Translations under genes and position numbers: made by a program
Notes under the pieces: model-generated
The model's database searches: none
What the model was told of the DNA's origin: nothing
What the model saw: only the letters and a program-made list of their open reading frames with translations
Part shown: in pieces, positions 23,881 through 33,611 of the stretch
Layout of the letters: every line of letters begins with the position of its first letter
How positions within the stretch are numbered: position 1 is the first letter of the stretch
NCBI GenBank assembly: GCA_963818775.1
Contig: CAWFUF010000032.1
Span: 62,001 to 126,000, forward strand
Length of the DNA stretch: 64,000 bases
Source of the DNA: JAMXLO01 sp963818775
GTDB taxonomy: Bacteria > Pseudomonadota > Alphaproteobacteria > Acetobacterales > Acetobacteraceae
Reading direction: 5' to 3'

Positions 23881-25074
23881 TTATTCCTCCGTCAGCTCGG
23901 CCGGTGCCTCCGCCAGCATCTCAGCGTCGATCTCTAGCAACTGCTCGGCGCGTCCGCTGTCGACCGCCTCTACGCCGCGCAGCTTGCGAGTGACGGCACG
24001 GGTGCGCGTGCGGGCGCGATCGATCGTGTTGCTGAACGCGCCCGCCTGCTTCGCCAAGCGCTCCAGCACGTCGTCCATCTTCAGCATTTCGGTGCGCGTG
24101 GCACCGAGCAGGTCGCGGATCTGATCGGCCTTCTGCTCCAGCGCCAGGGTGATGAAGCCCAGATGGATCGTGCGCAGCAATGCCGGGAACAGCGAAGGCC
24201 CCATCACCAGAACGCGACACTCGCGGCCGATCTCGTCTATCAGACCCGGGATGCGCGCAACTTCGGTGTAGAGTGCATCGGTCGGCAGGTACAGCACGGC
24301 GAATTCCACCGTCACCGGCGGATTGATGTACTTCGTCGCGATCTTCCTCGCCTCGTCGCGCATGCGCCGCTCGAGCATGCGCGTCGCGGCACGTTCCGCA
24401 TCCGCATCGCCCGCGTCGGATGCCGCCAACAGCCGCTCATAGTCCTCAACCGGGAACTTCGCATCGATCGGCAGCAGCGGCCGGTCCGCGCCCTTCATCG
24501 GCATGCGCACGGCGAACTCAACCACGTCGTTGCTGTCGGGCCGCACCTTGCAGTTGGCCTCGTACTCGCCGGGCGGCAGGATGTCGTCGAGCATCGCCCG
24601 CACCTGTGTCTCACCCCAGCCGCCGCGCGTCTTCACGTTGGAGAACAGCCGCTTGATGTCGCCGATCTGCGCGGTGACCGCCTGAACGTCACCCATCGCC
24701 TTCTGCACGGCGGCGAACTGGTCGATCACCCGGTTGAAGCTCTCGTTCATCTGCTTCTCCACCGCGGCGTGAAGCTGCTCGTTCACCGTCTTCTGGATTT
24801 CCGCGAGCTTCGCCTCATTGCCGTCGCGCATCTCGCGCAACTTGCTCTCCAGCATCGCGCGGACGCCTTCGAAGTGCGCGCCGATCTCCTGGCGCTGCTG
24901 GCCTTGCTCGCGCGACAAAGCAGCGCGCGTGGTCTCCGCCTCGCTGCGCGTGCCGGCCACACTCTGTTCAGCGAGCAGGCGCAGGCGTTGCAGCATGCCC
25001 GCCTGGCGCAGCACGACCAGCAATGCGGCAATGGCCGAAAGTGCCGCGACAATTGTGAGTGCGACGACCGGCAT
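23881..25074 (-). CDS. rmuC: RmuC-family DNA recombination protein
   Basis: 397 residues: an N-terminal membrane anchor (VALTIVAALSAIAALLVVL), a long coiled coil to about residue 150, then the RmuC nuclease-like domain (GGWGETQVRAMLDDILPPG, PIDAKFPVEDYERLL, VMGPSLFPALLRTI). RmuC limits inversion of short repeats in E. coli. The length and layout are typical. It appears to be a single-gene unit. Confidence 0.93.
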   Translation of the reverse strand: MPVVALTIVAALSAIAALLVVLRQAGMLQRLRLLAEQSVAGTRSEAETTRAALSREQGQQRQEIGAHFEGVRAMLESKLREMRDGNEAKLAEIQKTVNEQLHAAVEKQMNESFNRVIDQFAAVQKAMGDVQAVTAQIGDIKRLFSNVKTRGGWGETQVRAMLDDILPPGEYEANCKVRPDSNDVVEFAVRMPMKGADRPLLPIDAKFPVEDYERLLAASDAGDADAERAATRMLERRMRDEARKIATKYINPPVTVEFAVLYLPTDALYTEVARIPGLIDEIGRECRVLVMGPSLFPALLRTIHLGFITLALEQKADQIRDLLGATRTEMLKMDDVLERLAKQAGAFSNTIDRARTRTRAVTRKLRGVEAVDSGRAEQLLEIDAEMLAEAPAELTEE

Positions 25075-25125
25075 GGTGATTCCTAGTGTTTCGCGGTGAT
25101 TATGCCTCGGTCCGACCGAGTCGGT

Positions 25126-27156
25126 TCATGCCGCGGCGGGCACGAAATCCTGATTGGTCGCCAACTGGGCCAGTAATGGCAGCAGCGTTTTCAGGTCCCT
25201 CTCGGCAACACACACCAGGTATTGCCGAGCCTCAGGCCCACTTTCAGTCTGCGGCATGCCGTCCGGACCCAGAGGCAACGCGGTCAGGCCCAGATCGCCA
25301 TACACCTTCAGCAACTCCGGGCCAGCGCGCCAGAACGCCGGATCCAGCCCCTCCTGCTGCGCCATATCGCGCAGACGCCAGATCGCTGAGACACGATCAC
25401 CCTCGGCTCCCACCGGATCGCCAATTCCCAGCAGCACCCGGCCACAGCGACGGAATGGAATGCCCGCCCGCTGCGCCTCGCCGAGCACCACGCCGTCGGC
25501 CTTCGCAGGCGGTATCGTGCCGCCGAGCAGTGCCAGTCGCTGTCGCGATGCGGCATCCCAGGGCAGACAGCGCACCTTGCCCGGCCTCAGCAGGCGCCAG
25601 CTTGCGATGAGCGCCAGCGCCACCGCCAGCGCCACAGTCAGACGCAGCGAATTTGGCACGTCGTGCGACATCACCACCGCCCACCATGCGTTGTTGCTCA
25701 GCAGGTGGACGCGCGGGCGCGTGCCGGCCAGCGCGAGCAGACAGATCACCAGAGCGAACAGCGAGAGTGCACTCGCCGCGTCCAGCGGTCCACTCAGCAG
25801 GCTGGCATGGCGGTAGAAGCTGCGGCGCAGCGGCGCCACCAGCATGGTGACCGCCACCAGCACGCCGGAAATCCACAGCCTCTCGCCCTGGGTCGCGGTG
25901 AATGCCGCGCCGACGACCAGCAGGAAGATCGTCGCGCCCCACGCCAGATTGACCCGCTGTGACAGGCCGAGTGCGACCACCACCAGACCGGCGCCGATGA
26001 GCGACGGAATGAACTGTCCGGCCTGATTGGCCATCTCGGCAAAGTCGGGGTCGATCCAGGAGAAATCGGGCTGCGGTGCCAGGATGCCGACGCACAGCAG
26101 CATCATGCCGCACAGCGCGACCAGGCCGGTGGCGCTGGCGACGGCGAAATCCGGCTCGCTCCAGCGTGCCAATGCGCCGAGTTTCTCCGCGCGGCGCAGC
26201 AGAACGCTGCCCCGCAACAACAGCTCGTTTCCCGTGAACAGGGTCCCGGCAAGGAACAGCGGAATGACGTAGTAATACAGCCTGAACACCACGATCGCGC
26301 CGACGATGTGCGGTGCGCTCAGGTAAGGTGCCAGGCCGAGCAGGATCGCGGTGTCGAACACGCCGATGCCGCCCGGCAGGTTGGCGGCAAGCCCCGCCGT
26401 GTAGGATGCGACGTAGACGCCGAGGAATATCGGCCAGGTTAGATTTGGTGCGGCCGGCAGCAGCGAATAGAAGATCGACGCGGTGATCGCGACATCGACG
26501 GTCGCCAGCAGCACCTGCAGGATCGCCATGCGCCAACCCGGCAGGGCGATCTCATACCCGAAGAAACGTACGCGGCCGAATACGCGCGACAACGTGACGT
26601 AGCCTATCACGATGGCCCAGAGCAGCGCGCCCACCGCGTGCATCACCGCAGCCGGCAGATGCTCGCCGAAGAACGGGATCGATCGTGGTTCGACGAACAG
26701 GATCGTGCCGCCCAGCACCATGCCGCCAAGCGCGAAGGTCAGGCTGCAGAACGCAACGGTCTTGGCGATCTGAAACGGCGTCAGTCCCCAATGCGCATAC
26801 AGGCGATATCGCACTGCCGCGCCTGACACCGCCGCGAAGCCCAGATTGTGCGACAGCGCATAGGCACAGAACGAAGCGAACGCGACGCGACCGTACGACA
26901 CTGTGTGTCCGGCGTAGATCGTCCCCAGCCGATCGTAGATGGTCAGCACGGCGTAGGAGAGCACGGTGAACAGGAAGCCTATCGCCAGTGCGCGCAGCGG
27001 AATGTCGTGCAGCGCAGTGACGATGTCGTGCAGCCGCAGATGGCGGAATTCCTTCTGCACGACGTAGAGCGCGCCAATCAGCAGCAGCACGCCGATGATC
27101 GCCGGCAACTGCAGCAGGCAGGCCCTGCCGATTTCGCGCGCGCGCTGTACTGACAT
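25126..27156 (-). CDS. mprF: MprF-like membrane protein with shortened synthase domain
   Basis: 676 residues. Residues about 1-510 form a polytopic membrane region of a dozen or more helices, typical of the MprF/LpiA flippase domain (FASFCAYALSHNLGFA, NLPGGIGVFDTAILLGLAP). Past it lies only about 130 residues resembling the first half of the DUF2156 aminoacyl-transfer domain (LLGIGDPVGAEGDR, LLKVYGDLGLTALPLG). Full MprF/LpiA proteins run to about 850 residues, so the catalytic half appears missing. It starts 5 bases after the lysK stop, forming a pair. It may flip lipid without making it, or work with a partner. Confidence 0.8.
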   Translation of the reverse strand: MSVQRAREIGRACLLQLPAIIGVLLLIGALYVVQKEFRHLRLHDIVTALHDIPLRALAIGFLFTVLSYAVLTIYDRLGTIYAGHTVSYGRVAFASFCAYALSHNLGFAAVSGAAVRYRLYAHWGLTPFQIAKTVAFCSLTFALGGMVLGGTILFVEPRSIPFFGEHLPAAVMHAVGALLWAIVIGYVTLSRVFGRVRFFGYEIALPGWRMAILQVLLATVDVAITASIFYSLLPAAPNLTWPIFLGVYVASYTAGLAANLPGGIGVFDTAILLGLAPYLSAPHIVGAIVVFRLYYYVIPLFLAGTLFTGNELLLRGSVLLRRAEKLGALARWSEPDFAVASATGLVALCGMMLLCVGILAPQPDFSWIDPDFAEMANQAGQFIPSLIGAGLVVVALGLSQRVNLAWGATIFLLVVGAAFTATQGERLWISGVLVAVTMLVAPLRRSFYRHASLLSGPLDAASALSLFALVICLLALAGTRPRVHLLSNNAWWAVVMSHDVPNSLRLTVALAVALALIASWRLLRPGKVRCLPWDAASRQRLALLGGTIPPAKADGVVLGEAQRAGIPFRRCGRVLLGIGDPVGAEGDRVSAIWRLRDMAQQEGLDPAFWRAGPELLKVYGDLGLTALPLGPDGMPQTESGPEARQYLVCVAERDLKTLLPLLAQLATNQDFVPAAA

Positions 27157-27161
27157 CGCCG

Positions 27162-28751
27162 TCAGGCGGCGTCGGCCGGGCGCGACAGTGCGGCCTCGAT
27201 CAGCGCCACCGTTTCGTCGATGCCGTATAACGCGATGAAGCCGCCGAAGCGGGGGCCCTCCTGCTGGCCAAGCAGTACCTGATACAGGCAGCCGAACCAG
27301 GCGCGCAGTTCACCGAACGGATGCCGCTTGCCCACCTCATACACGACGGTCTGGATCGCTTCGGCATCGGCACCCGGGTCCAGGCCCTTCAGTGTCTCGG
27401 CAAGATCGGCGAGTGCTGCGCGTTCAAGGTCCGTGGGATGGCGGTAGCGTTTCTCCGGGCGGACGAAGTCGCGGTAGTAGGCAATGGCGTGGTCGACCAG
27501 CCTGTCGAGGAACGGCATGGTCTCGGGAGTCGCATCCGGCATGTAGCGACGGATGAAGCCCCACAGAATGGCCGGCGTGTCCGCGTTCACCACCGACGCG
27601 AGGTTCAGCAGCATCCCGAACGACACCGGGCTTCCGCCATGATTCGGCAGTCGTCCGGCATGAATGTGCCATGCCGGATTGAGCTTCTGCTCCGCCGGCG
27701 ACTGCGTCGGGAGACGCGCGGCGTTTGCCAGGTATTCATCGACCGCACGGGGGATCACATCGAAATACAACCGTTTGGCGCGCTGCGGCGCGTTGAACAT
27801 GAACTGCGACAAACTCTCGGGCGGCGCATAGCGCAGCCATTCCTCCACCGACAGGCCATTGCCCTTCGACTTGCTGATCTTCTGCGCATGGTCGTCAAGA
27901 AACAGTTCATAGGTGAAGCCTTCCGGTGGTGTGCTGCCGAGAATTCGGCAGATGCGACCCGAAAGACGCACCGAATCGATCAGATCCTTGCCCGACATCT
28001 CGTAATCGACGTCGAGCGCATACCAGCGCATCGCCCAGTCAGCCTTCCACTGCAGTTTGCACCCACCGCCTTTCACCGAAGTTTCGAACGCCTCGCCGCT
28101 ATCGGGATCGCGCCATACCACCGTGCCCGCGGCGGGATCGCGGCGGTCCATCGGCACCTGCATGACGCGACCGGAGCGCGGATGGATCGGCAGGATCGGC
28201 GAGTAGGTGGCGCGTCGCTCGGGACCGAGCGTCGGCAGGATGACCGCCATCACCTCATCATAGCATTCCAGCACGCGGATCAGTGCCGCATCGAACCGGC
28301 CGGCTGCGTAGTATTCGGTGGAGGAGGCGAACTCGTAATCGAAGCCAAACAAATCCAGAAACGCCCGCAGCCGCGCATTGTTGTGCGCGCCGAAGCTGTC
28401 GTGCGAGCCGAACGGGTCGGGAATGCGGGTCAGCGGCTTGCCGAGGTGCTGCGTCAGCAGGTCGCGGTTGGGCACGTTGTCCGGCACCTTGCGCAGCCCG
28501 TCCATGTCGTCGCTGAAGGCGATCAGCCGCGAGGGCAGACCGGTGAGCTCGGTGAAGGCATGACGAACCCAGGTGGTGCGCGCCACCTCGCCGAACGTGC
28601 CGATATGCGGCAGACCGGACGGGCCGTAGCCGGTTTCGAACAACGCGTGGCCCTTGCCGGAACTGGCGAGACGCTGGGCGACCTTGGCGCCTTCCTCGAA
28701 CGGCCAGACCTTTACCGGGGCCGCTTCGTTGTTGCGAACTGTTGCGGACAT
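27162..28751 (-). CDS. lysK: Lysyl-tRNA synthetase, class I
   Basis: 529 residues; charges tRNA-Lys. Class I Rossmann motifs are clear: GPSGLPHIG (HIGH equivalent) near the N-terminus and KISKSKGN (KMSKS loop). This is the archaeal-type enzyme found in many alphaproteobacteria instead of class II LysS. I chose the ATG at 28751 (MSATVRNNE) because the region upstream of it is not family-like. The gene is followed by mprF, whose full-length relatives use Lys-tRNA as donor. Confidence 0.95.
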   Translation of the reverse strand: MSATVRNNEAAPVKVWPFEEGAKVAQRLASSGKGHALFETGYGPSGLPHIGTFGEVARTTWVRHAFTELTGLPSRLIAFSDDMDGLRKVPDNVPNRDLLTQHLGKPLTRIPDPFGSHDSFGAHNNARLRAFLDLFGFDYEFASSTEYYAAGRFDAALIRVLECYDEVMAVILPTLGPERRATYSPILPIHPRSGRVMQVPMDRRDPAAGTVVWRDPDSGEAFETSVKGGGCKLQWKADWAMRWYALDVDYEMSGKDLIDSVRLSGRICRILGSTPPEGFTYELFLDDHAQKISKSKGNGLSVEEWLRYAPPESLSQFMFNAPQRAKRLYFDVIPRAVDEYLANAARLPTQSPAEQKLNPAWHIHAGRLPNHGGSPVSFGMLLNLASVVNADTPAILWGFIRRYMPDATPETMPFLDRLVDHAIAYYRDFVRPEKRYRHPTDLERAALADLAETLKGLDPGADAEAIQTVVYEVGKRHPFGELRAWFGCLYQVLLGQQEGPRFGGFIALYGIDETVALIEAALSRPADAA

Positions 28752-28880
28752 TCGCGGGAAGCTAGAAACCGGCGGGTGTCGGGTCAATCGCGACGACGCA
28801 CTTTGTGCGGCGATCACATGCCAGCACCGCTGCCTCAGCCGTCAGCAATGGCGCTGCCTACTGATTGCGACTAGTGGAAT

Positions 28881-31709
28881 GTGGGTGACCTCATCGGCTC
28901 GATGACCATGCCTCGGATCGCTCTGCCCGACGCGCCGTCCGTCGTCGCCGGCCACGGCCGTGCCGCAATCTTCACTGCCGACGGCGAACTGTTGCTGTTG
29001 CCGGTGGCGGCTGCCGTGGCCCATCTTCGTGGCCTGCCGCCGCCTCTCCTGGTGCATGCACCCGCCACGTTTCGCCGGCTCGGCCTGCGGAGCGTGCCCG
29101 CATTCGATCTGCTGGAGCTGTTCGCCTTCACCCTGCCTGCTCGTGCCGCCGCGCCGACCCCACGGGGGCTCGCGCTGGCTCTCGACTTCGAACCGCCACG
29201 CGGCGGCCTGGAAGCCGAGGCGGCGCTGCTGCCGGAACTTGTCATCGCCTTGCTGCACCGCCTGGCGCAGGGCAGCGACATTGCGCTGAACCGGGATGCG
29301 GCGGGGCTCGCGGCGCGCATGGGGCAGGCCGGCTGGGGTTGGGCGCCGTTCGTCGCCACCGCGCTCGGCCGCCCGACTGCCGCCCCATCGAGCGAGGCGC
29401 TACGCGTCTGGAAGCGCCTGCCGGAGTGGGAGGATACCGCGCCACTGCCGCCGCCTTCGTCGCTGCCAGTGGCCGAGGCCGAGGCGCGGTCGCGGCTCGC
29501 GGACATGCTTGGGCCGGACGCGGAGCAACGGCCGGGGCAGGCGGACTATGCCGGCGCCGCGGCGGCGGCGTTTGCTCCGCGCGAGACCCGCGGCGACCCG
29601 CATCTCGTGCTGGCGGAAGCCGGCACCGGGACTGGCAAGACGCTTGGCTACCTGGCGCCCGCCAGCCTGTGGGCGGAGAAGAACCACGGCGGCGTGTGGA
29701 TCAGCACCTTCACCCGCCACCTGCAACGCCAGATCGACGCCGAACTGGCGCACCTGTTTCCCGATCCGTCCGAGCGCCACAAGCGCGTCGTCGTCCGCAA
29801 GGGTCGCGAGAACTACCTGTGCCTGCTGAACCTGGAGGACGCGCTGGGCCCGGCGACCTCGGGCCGGGCGCCGGCCTCGGTCATCCCGCTTGGCCTGATC
29901 GCGCGCTGGGCGCTCGTGACCGACGATGGCGACATCCAGGGCGGCGATCTGCCCGGTTGGTTGGCGGAGCTGTTTGGCACCGCGACCATCCTCGGCCTCG
30001 CGGACCGGCGCGGCGAGTGCATCCACGCCGCCTGCCCGCACTGGCGGCGCTGCTTCGTCGAGCACACGATCCGCCGCGCACGCACCGCACAGCTTGTCGT
30101 GGCGAACCATGCACTGGTGATGACCCAGGCCGCCTGGGGCGGACTGGACGACAGCGTGGTGCCCACCCGCTACGTGTTCGACGAAGGCCACCACGTGTTC
30201 GATGCGGCCGATAGCGCCTTCGCTGCCGAACTGTCGGGCCTCGAGACCGCGGAGGTGCGCCGCTGGCTGCTGGGCGCCGAAGGCGGACGATCGCGTGCCC
30301 GCGGCCTTAGGCGGCGGATCGAGGAACTGGTCGCCGCCCGTCCGTTGCTGGAAACACCGCTGGACGCGGCACTGCAAGCGACGCGAGCCCTGCCTGCGCC
30401 CGGCTGGCCAAGCCGGATCAGCACGGACCATCCCGAACTGGGCGGGCTGGACACCGGCCGGCCCAACCCCACCGAGGCCTTGCTGCACCTGATCCGTCAT
30501 CAGGTGCTGGCGCGCGCCGCGGGAGACGAGGCCGGTTGGGGGGCGCTTGAATGTGACGTATTCCCGCTTGGTCCGGGCGTCGCCGAAGCAGCCGACCGCC
30601 TCGCCCGCGCGCTGGCCCGTATCGCCGGACCGATCGCCACGCTGCGCGAGCGTCTGCTCGGCCGCCTCGATGAAGAGGCCGACGATATGGACGCCGCGAC
30701 CCGCAATCGCATCGAGGCCATCGGCCGTTCGCTCAACCGCCGCGTGCTGGCGCCGCTCTCCGCCTGGCAGAACATGCTGCATGCACTGATAGAGACTGCG
30801 CCTGATCCCGGGCGCCGTCCCGACCAGATCCTGTTCCTGCGGGTGGACAGAGTGGAAGGTGGCCGCGAGATCGATGTCGGCCTGCATCGCCACTGGCTGG
30901 ATCCCACCATTCCGTTCGCGGCCACGCTGGCGGCGCCGGCGCAGGGTCTGCTGGTCACCTCGGCCACGCTGCGTGACGCGGGCGATGCCGATCCGGAGTC
31001 CGCCTGGGAGTCGGCCGAGGCACGGGTGGGCGCGCCGCATTTGCCGTCTCCGGCGATCCGTGCCGCCGTCGCGAGCCCGTTCGACTACGCCGCCCAGACA
31101 CGCGCGTTCATTGTCACCGACGTCTACGGCGGCGACATCGCCCAGCTCGCGGCGGCCTATCGCACCTTGTTCATTGCCGCCGGCGGCGGGGCGCTTGGCC
31201 TGTTCACCGCGATCCGTCGCCTCCAGGCCGTGCATGCGCGCATCGCGCCCGAACTGGAGGCGGCCGGAATCCCGCTCTACGCCCAGCACGTCGATGCGAT
31301 GGGCAACGCCACTCTGGTCGACATCTTCCGCACCGAGGAGGAGAGCTGCCTGCTGGGCACAGACGCGATGCGGGACGGCGTCGATGTGCCGGGTCGCGCA
31401 TTACGTCTGGTGGTGTTCGAGAAGGTCCCTTGGGCGCGTCCGGATATTCTGCATCGGGAACGGCGCATCCATCTCTCGGAGGGCGATCCGAAGGCGTTCG
31501 ACGACCGCATCGCCCGCCTGCGCCTGCGCCAGGCCTTCGGCCGACTGATCCGCCGCACCTCCGACCGGGGCGTGTTCGTGCTGCTCGACCGGCAGACGCC
31601 ATCGCGCCTGCTGTCGGCTTTCCCGGCCGGTGTGACGATCCGGCGCGTCGGTCTGGCAGAGGCGGTCAAACAGACGTGCGCCTTCCTGGGCGAATCGCTG
31701 CCCGCTTGA
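28881..31709 (+). CDS. DinG/XPD-like ATP-dependent helicase
   Basis: 942 residues from GTG at 28881; ATGs at 28902 and 28908 are equally good starts. Walker A is AEAGTGTGKTLGYLAP, the DEAH box is FDEGHHVFDAAD, and the late helicase motifs include FEKVPWARPD and RLRQAFGRLIRR. A DinG-like FeS ligand set is visible between motifs I and II (Cys in ENYLC, then ECIHAACPHWRRC). It probably unwinds forked or R-loop DNA during damage response. The ~200-residue N-terminus is extra and poorly conserved. Confidence 0.92.
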   Translation: MGDLIGSMTMPRIALPDAPSVVAGHGRAAIFTADGELLLLPVAAAVAHLRGLPPPLLVHAPATFRRLGLRSVPAFDLLELFAFTLPARAAAPTPRGLALALDFEPPRGGLEAEAALLPELVIALLHRLAQGSDIALNRDAAGLAARMGQAGWGWAPFVATALGRPTAAPSSEALRVWKRLPEWEDTAPLPPPSSLPVAEAEARSRLADMLGPDAEQRPGQADYAGAAAAAFAPRETRGDPHLVLAEAGTGTGKTLGYLAPASLWAEKNHGGVWISTFTRHLQRQIDAELAHLFPDPSERHKRVVVRKGRENYLCLLNLEDALGPATSGRAPASVIPLGLIARWALVTDDGDIQGGDLPGWLAELFGTATILGLADRRGECIHAACPHWRRCFVEHTIRRARTAQLVVANHALVMTQAAWGGLDDSVVPTRYVFDEGHHVFDAADSAFAAELSGLETAEVRRWLLGAEGGRSRARGLRRRIEELVAARPLLETPLDAALQATRALPAPGWPSRISTDHPELGGLDTGRPNPTEALLHLIRHQVLARAAGDEAGWGALECDVFPLGPGVAEAADRLARALARIAGPIATLRERLLGRLDEEADDMDAATRNRIEAIGRSLNRRVLAPLSAWQNMLHALIETAPDPGRRPDQILFLRVDRVEGGREIDVGLHRHWLDPTIPFAATLAAPAQGLLVTSATLRDAGDADPESAWESAEARVGAPHLPSPAIRAAVASPFDYAAQTRAFIVTDVYGGDIAQLAAAYRTLFIAAGGGALGLFTAIRRLQAVHARIAPELEAAGIPLYAQHVDAMGNATLVDIFRTEEESCLLGTDAMRDGVDVPGRALRLVVFEKVPWARPDILHRERRIHLSEGDPKAFDDRIARLRLRQAFGRLIRRTSDRGVFVLLDRQTPSRLLSAFPAGVTIRRVGLAEAVKQTCAFLGESLPA

Positions 31710-31761
31710 ACTGTCTCGATGGTTCGATCAGTTTCGCTACCGGCAGGTATGGAGTTCCGCA

Positions 31762-32193
31762 ATGCGCGCGCGCGACGCCCTGGATGCGTCCGAGGCACTG
31801 GTTCTTACGATGGTCCTCGTGGCCGCGGCGGACGGTGGCATGACCGATCGAGAGATCGGGATGATGGCCGGGCAGGTACAGACGCTGCCGGCGTTCCACG
31901 ACTTCACCACCGAGCAGTTCAGCACAGTCACGGATGCCGCGGTAAGGCTTCTGAATGAGGATGACGGACTCCAGCATGCCGCGCGGCTGATGCGCGGGGC
32001 GCTGGAGCCGAGGCTGCGCGAGACGGCGTATGCCCTGGCGTGCGAAGTTGTTGCGGCCAGCGAGGTGGCAAGTCAGCGGACATTGGAGATGCTGAGCTTC
32101 GTCCGCGAGGAGCTGCGGCTCGACCCGCTGATAGCCGCAGCGATCGAGCGCGGTGTGCGGGCGCGCCATCAACGCATCGAGCCGGGCAAATAG
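31762..32193 (+). CDS. TerB-like (tellurite-resistance/DjlA N-terminal type) protein
   Basis: 143 residues, all helical. ALVLTMVLVAAADGGMTDREIGMM and the later AYALACEVVAASEVASQRTLEML give the two internally similar helix pairs with acidic residues expected of TerB-like folds. No signal peptide. TerB proteins bind metal or act as cytoplasmic stress-response modules; the specific role is unknown. It precedes the kinase gene by two bases. Confidence 0.8.
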   Translation: MRARDALDASEALVLTMVLVAAADGGMTDREIGMMAGQVQTLPAFHDFTTEQFSTVTDAAVRLLNEDDGLQHAARLMRGALEPRLRETAYALACEVVAASEVASQRTLEMLSFVREELRLDPLIAAAIERGVRARHQRIEPGK

Positions 32194-32195
32194 CG

Positions 32196-33551
32196 ATGCG
32201 CACGCTGGGTGCTGCGGCGGTCGTCGCCGGAGTCCCGGTGCTCGCATTGATCGCTCTGGCGGCGCTGGGTTGGGCGCCGATCGGACCCGTATTGCTCGTC
32301 ATCGGTGCGACGCTGATCGCGGCGTTGCTGCTCGCGCTGCGCTGGTCGCGCGATCTCGATCTGCTGGCCGACAGCGTGCGCCGGATCGCTGCGGACGAAC
32401 CCGTGTCGCGCGGCGCACCGGCACTGGCGGGAATGCAGGGTCTCGGTGCCGATCTCGAGCGTCTGGCGCGTCGCTCCGCTGCACGATCGGCATTGATCGA
32501 ACAGCTGCGTCGCACCGACAGTACGGTCGTTGAGCGTCTGCCAGATCCGCTGATCGTGCTGGCGGAGGATCGCGGCGTGCGGCGGGCCAACTCCGCGGCG
32601 CGCGCTGCGTTCGGTGCCGACATGCCGGCCGTGTTGCGGCATCCTGATTTGCGTGCAGCGATCGATCGCGCGTTTGCTTCGGGGATGACGCAGACCGCCG
32701 AGGTGACGTTGCCGGTGCCAGTGCCGCGTGAAGTGCGCGCCGCCGTGGTACCGATGGACCCGCCGATCGCGGATGGCGGACGCGCCGTCGTGGTGCTGTC
32801 CGATCGCACGCGCGAGCGCGCCGTCGAGCGCATGCGTGCCGACTTCGTGGCCAATGTCAGCCACGAGCTGCGCACCCCGCTCGCGTCGCTGATCGGCTTC
32901 ATCGAGACTCTGCGCGGGCCGGCGGCGGATGATCCACCCGCGCAGATGCGCTTCCTCGGCATCATGGGTGAGCAGGCGGCGCGGATGAACCGGCTGATCG
33001 ACGATCTGCTGAGCCTGTCGCGCATCGAGCTGATCGAGCATCAGCCGCCATCGGAAACGGTCGAACTGCACGAGCTGGTGACGCGAATGGTCGCCGGCTT
33101 TGAGCCTCGGCTAAAGGAACAGGCCGTCACACTCGATCTACGTCTGCCGAGCGATCTGCCTGCGGTGATCGGCGATGCGGATCAGTTGACACAGGTGTTG
33201 CAGAACCTGCTCGACAACGCGGTGAAGTACGGACGCAAGGGCGGTACGGTGCGGCTCGATGTTGCGCCTGCATCGTCAGGGCGGCCAGGCGTCGTGATGA
33301 CTGTCGCGGATCAGGGCAGCGGCATTCCGCGCGAGCATCTGCCGCGGCTGACCGAGCGCTTCTATCGCGTCGACACCAGCCGCTCGCGCGCGGCGGGCGG
33401 CACCGGGCTGGGCCTCGCCATCGTCAAGCACATCGTGAACCGCCATCGCGGGCAGTTGTCGATCGAGAGCGAGGAAGGGATCGGCACAAGGGTCAGCGTC
33501 TGGCTGCCGCAGGCAGTCGCGCGACCGCTCGCGACCGATATCCACGCTTAG
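32196..33551 (+). CDS. phoR: PhoR-like sensor histidine kinase
   Basis: 451 residues: two membrane segments at the N-terminus (about 6-26 and 28-46), a short PAS-like region (about 110-210), HisKA (NVSHELRTPLASLIGF) and HATPase_c (LLDNAVKYGRKGG, DQGSGIP, GTGLGLAIVKHIVNRH). The layout and HisKA sequence are closest to PhoR of the phosphate regulon. No phoB or pst gene is in the window, so the identity is provisional. ATG at 32196 lies just past the TerB-like stop. Confidence 0.8.
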   Translation: MRTLGAAAVVAGVPVLALIALAALGWAPIGPVLLVIGATLIAALLLALRWSRDLDLLADSVRRIAADEPVSRGAPALAGMQGLGADLERLARRSAARSALIEQLRRTDSTVVERLPDPLIVLAEDRGVRRANSAARAAFGADMPAVLRHPDLRAAIDRAFASGMTQTAEVTLPVPVPREVRAAVVPMDPPIADGGRAVVVLSDRTRERAVERMRADFVANVSHELRTPLASLIGFIETLRGPAADDPPAQMRFLGIMGEQAARMNRLIDDLLSLSRIELIEHQPPSETVELHELVTRMVAGFEPRLKEQAVTLDLRLPSDLPAVIGDADQLTQVLQNLLDNAVKYGRKGGTVRLDVAPASSGRPGVVMTVADQGSGIPREHLPRLTERFYRVDTSRSRAAGGTGLGLAIVKHIVNRHRGQLSIESEEGIGTRVSVWLPQAVARPLATDIHA

Positions 33552-33611
33552 CCATCGACCAGGCCGCGTTGCGCGGCGGACGATCGCGCGCGACAGTCGC
33601 GGCCAATTCGT

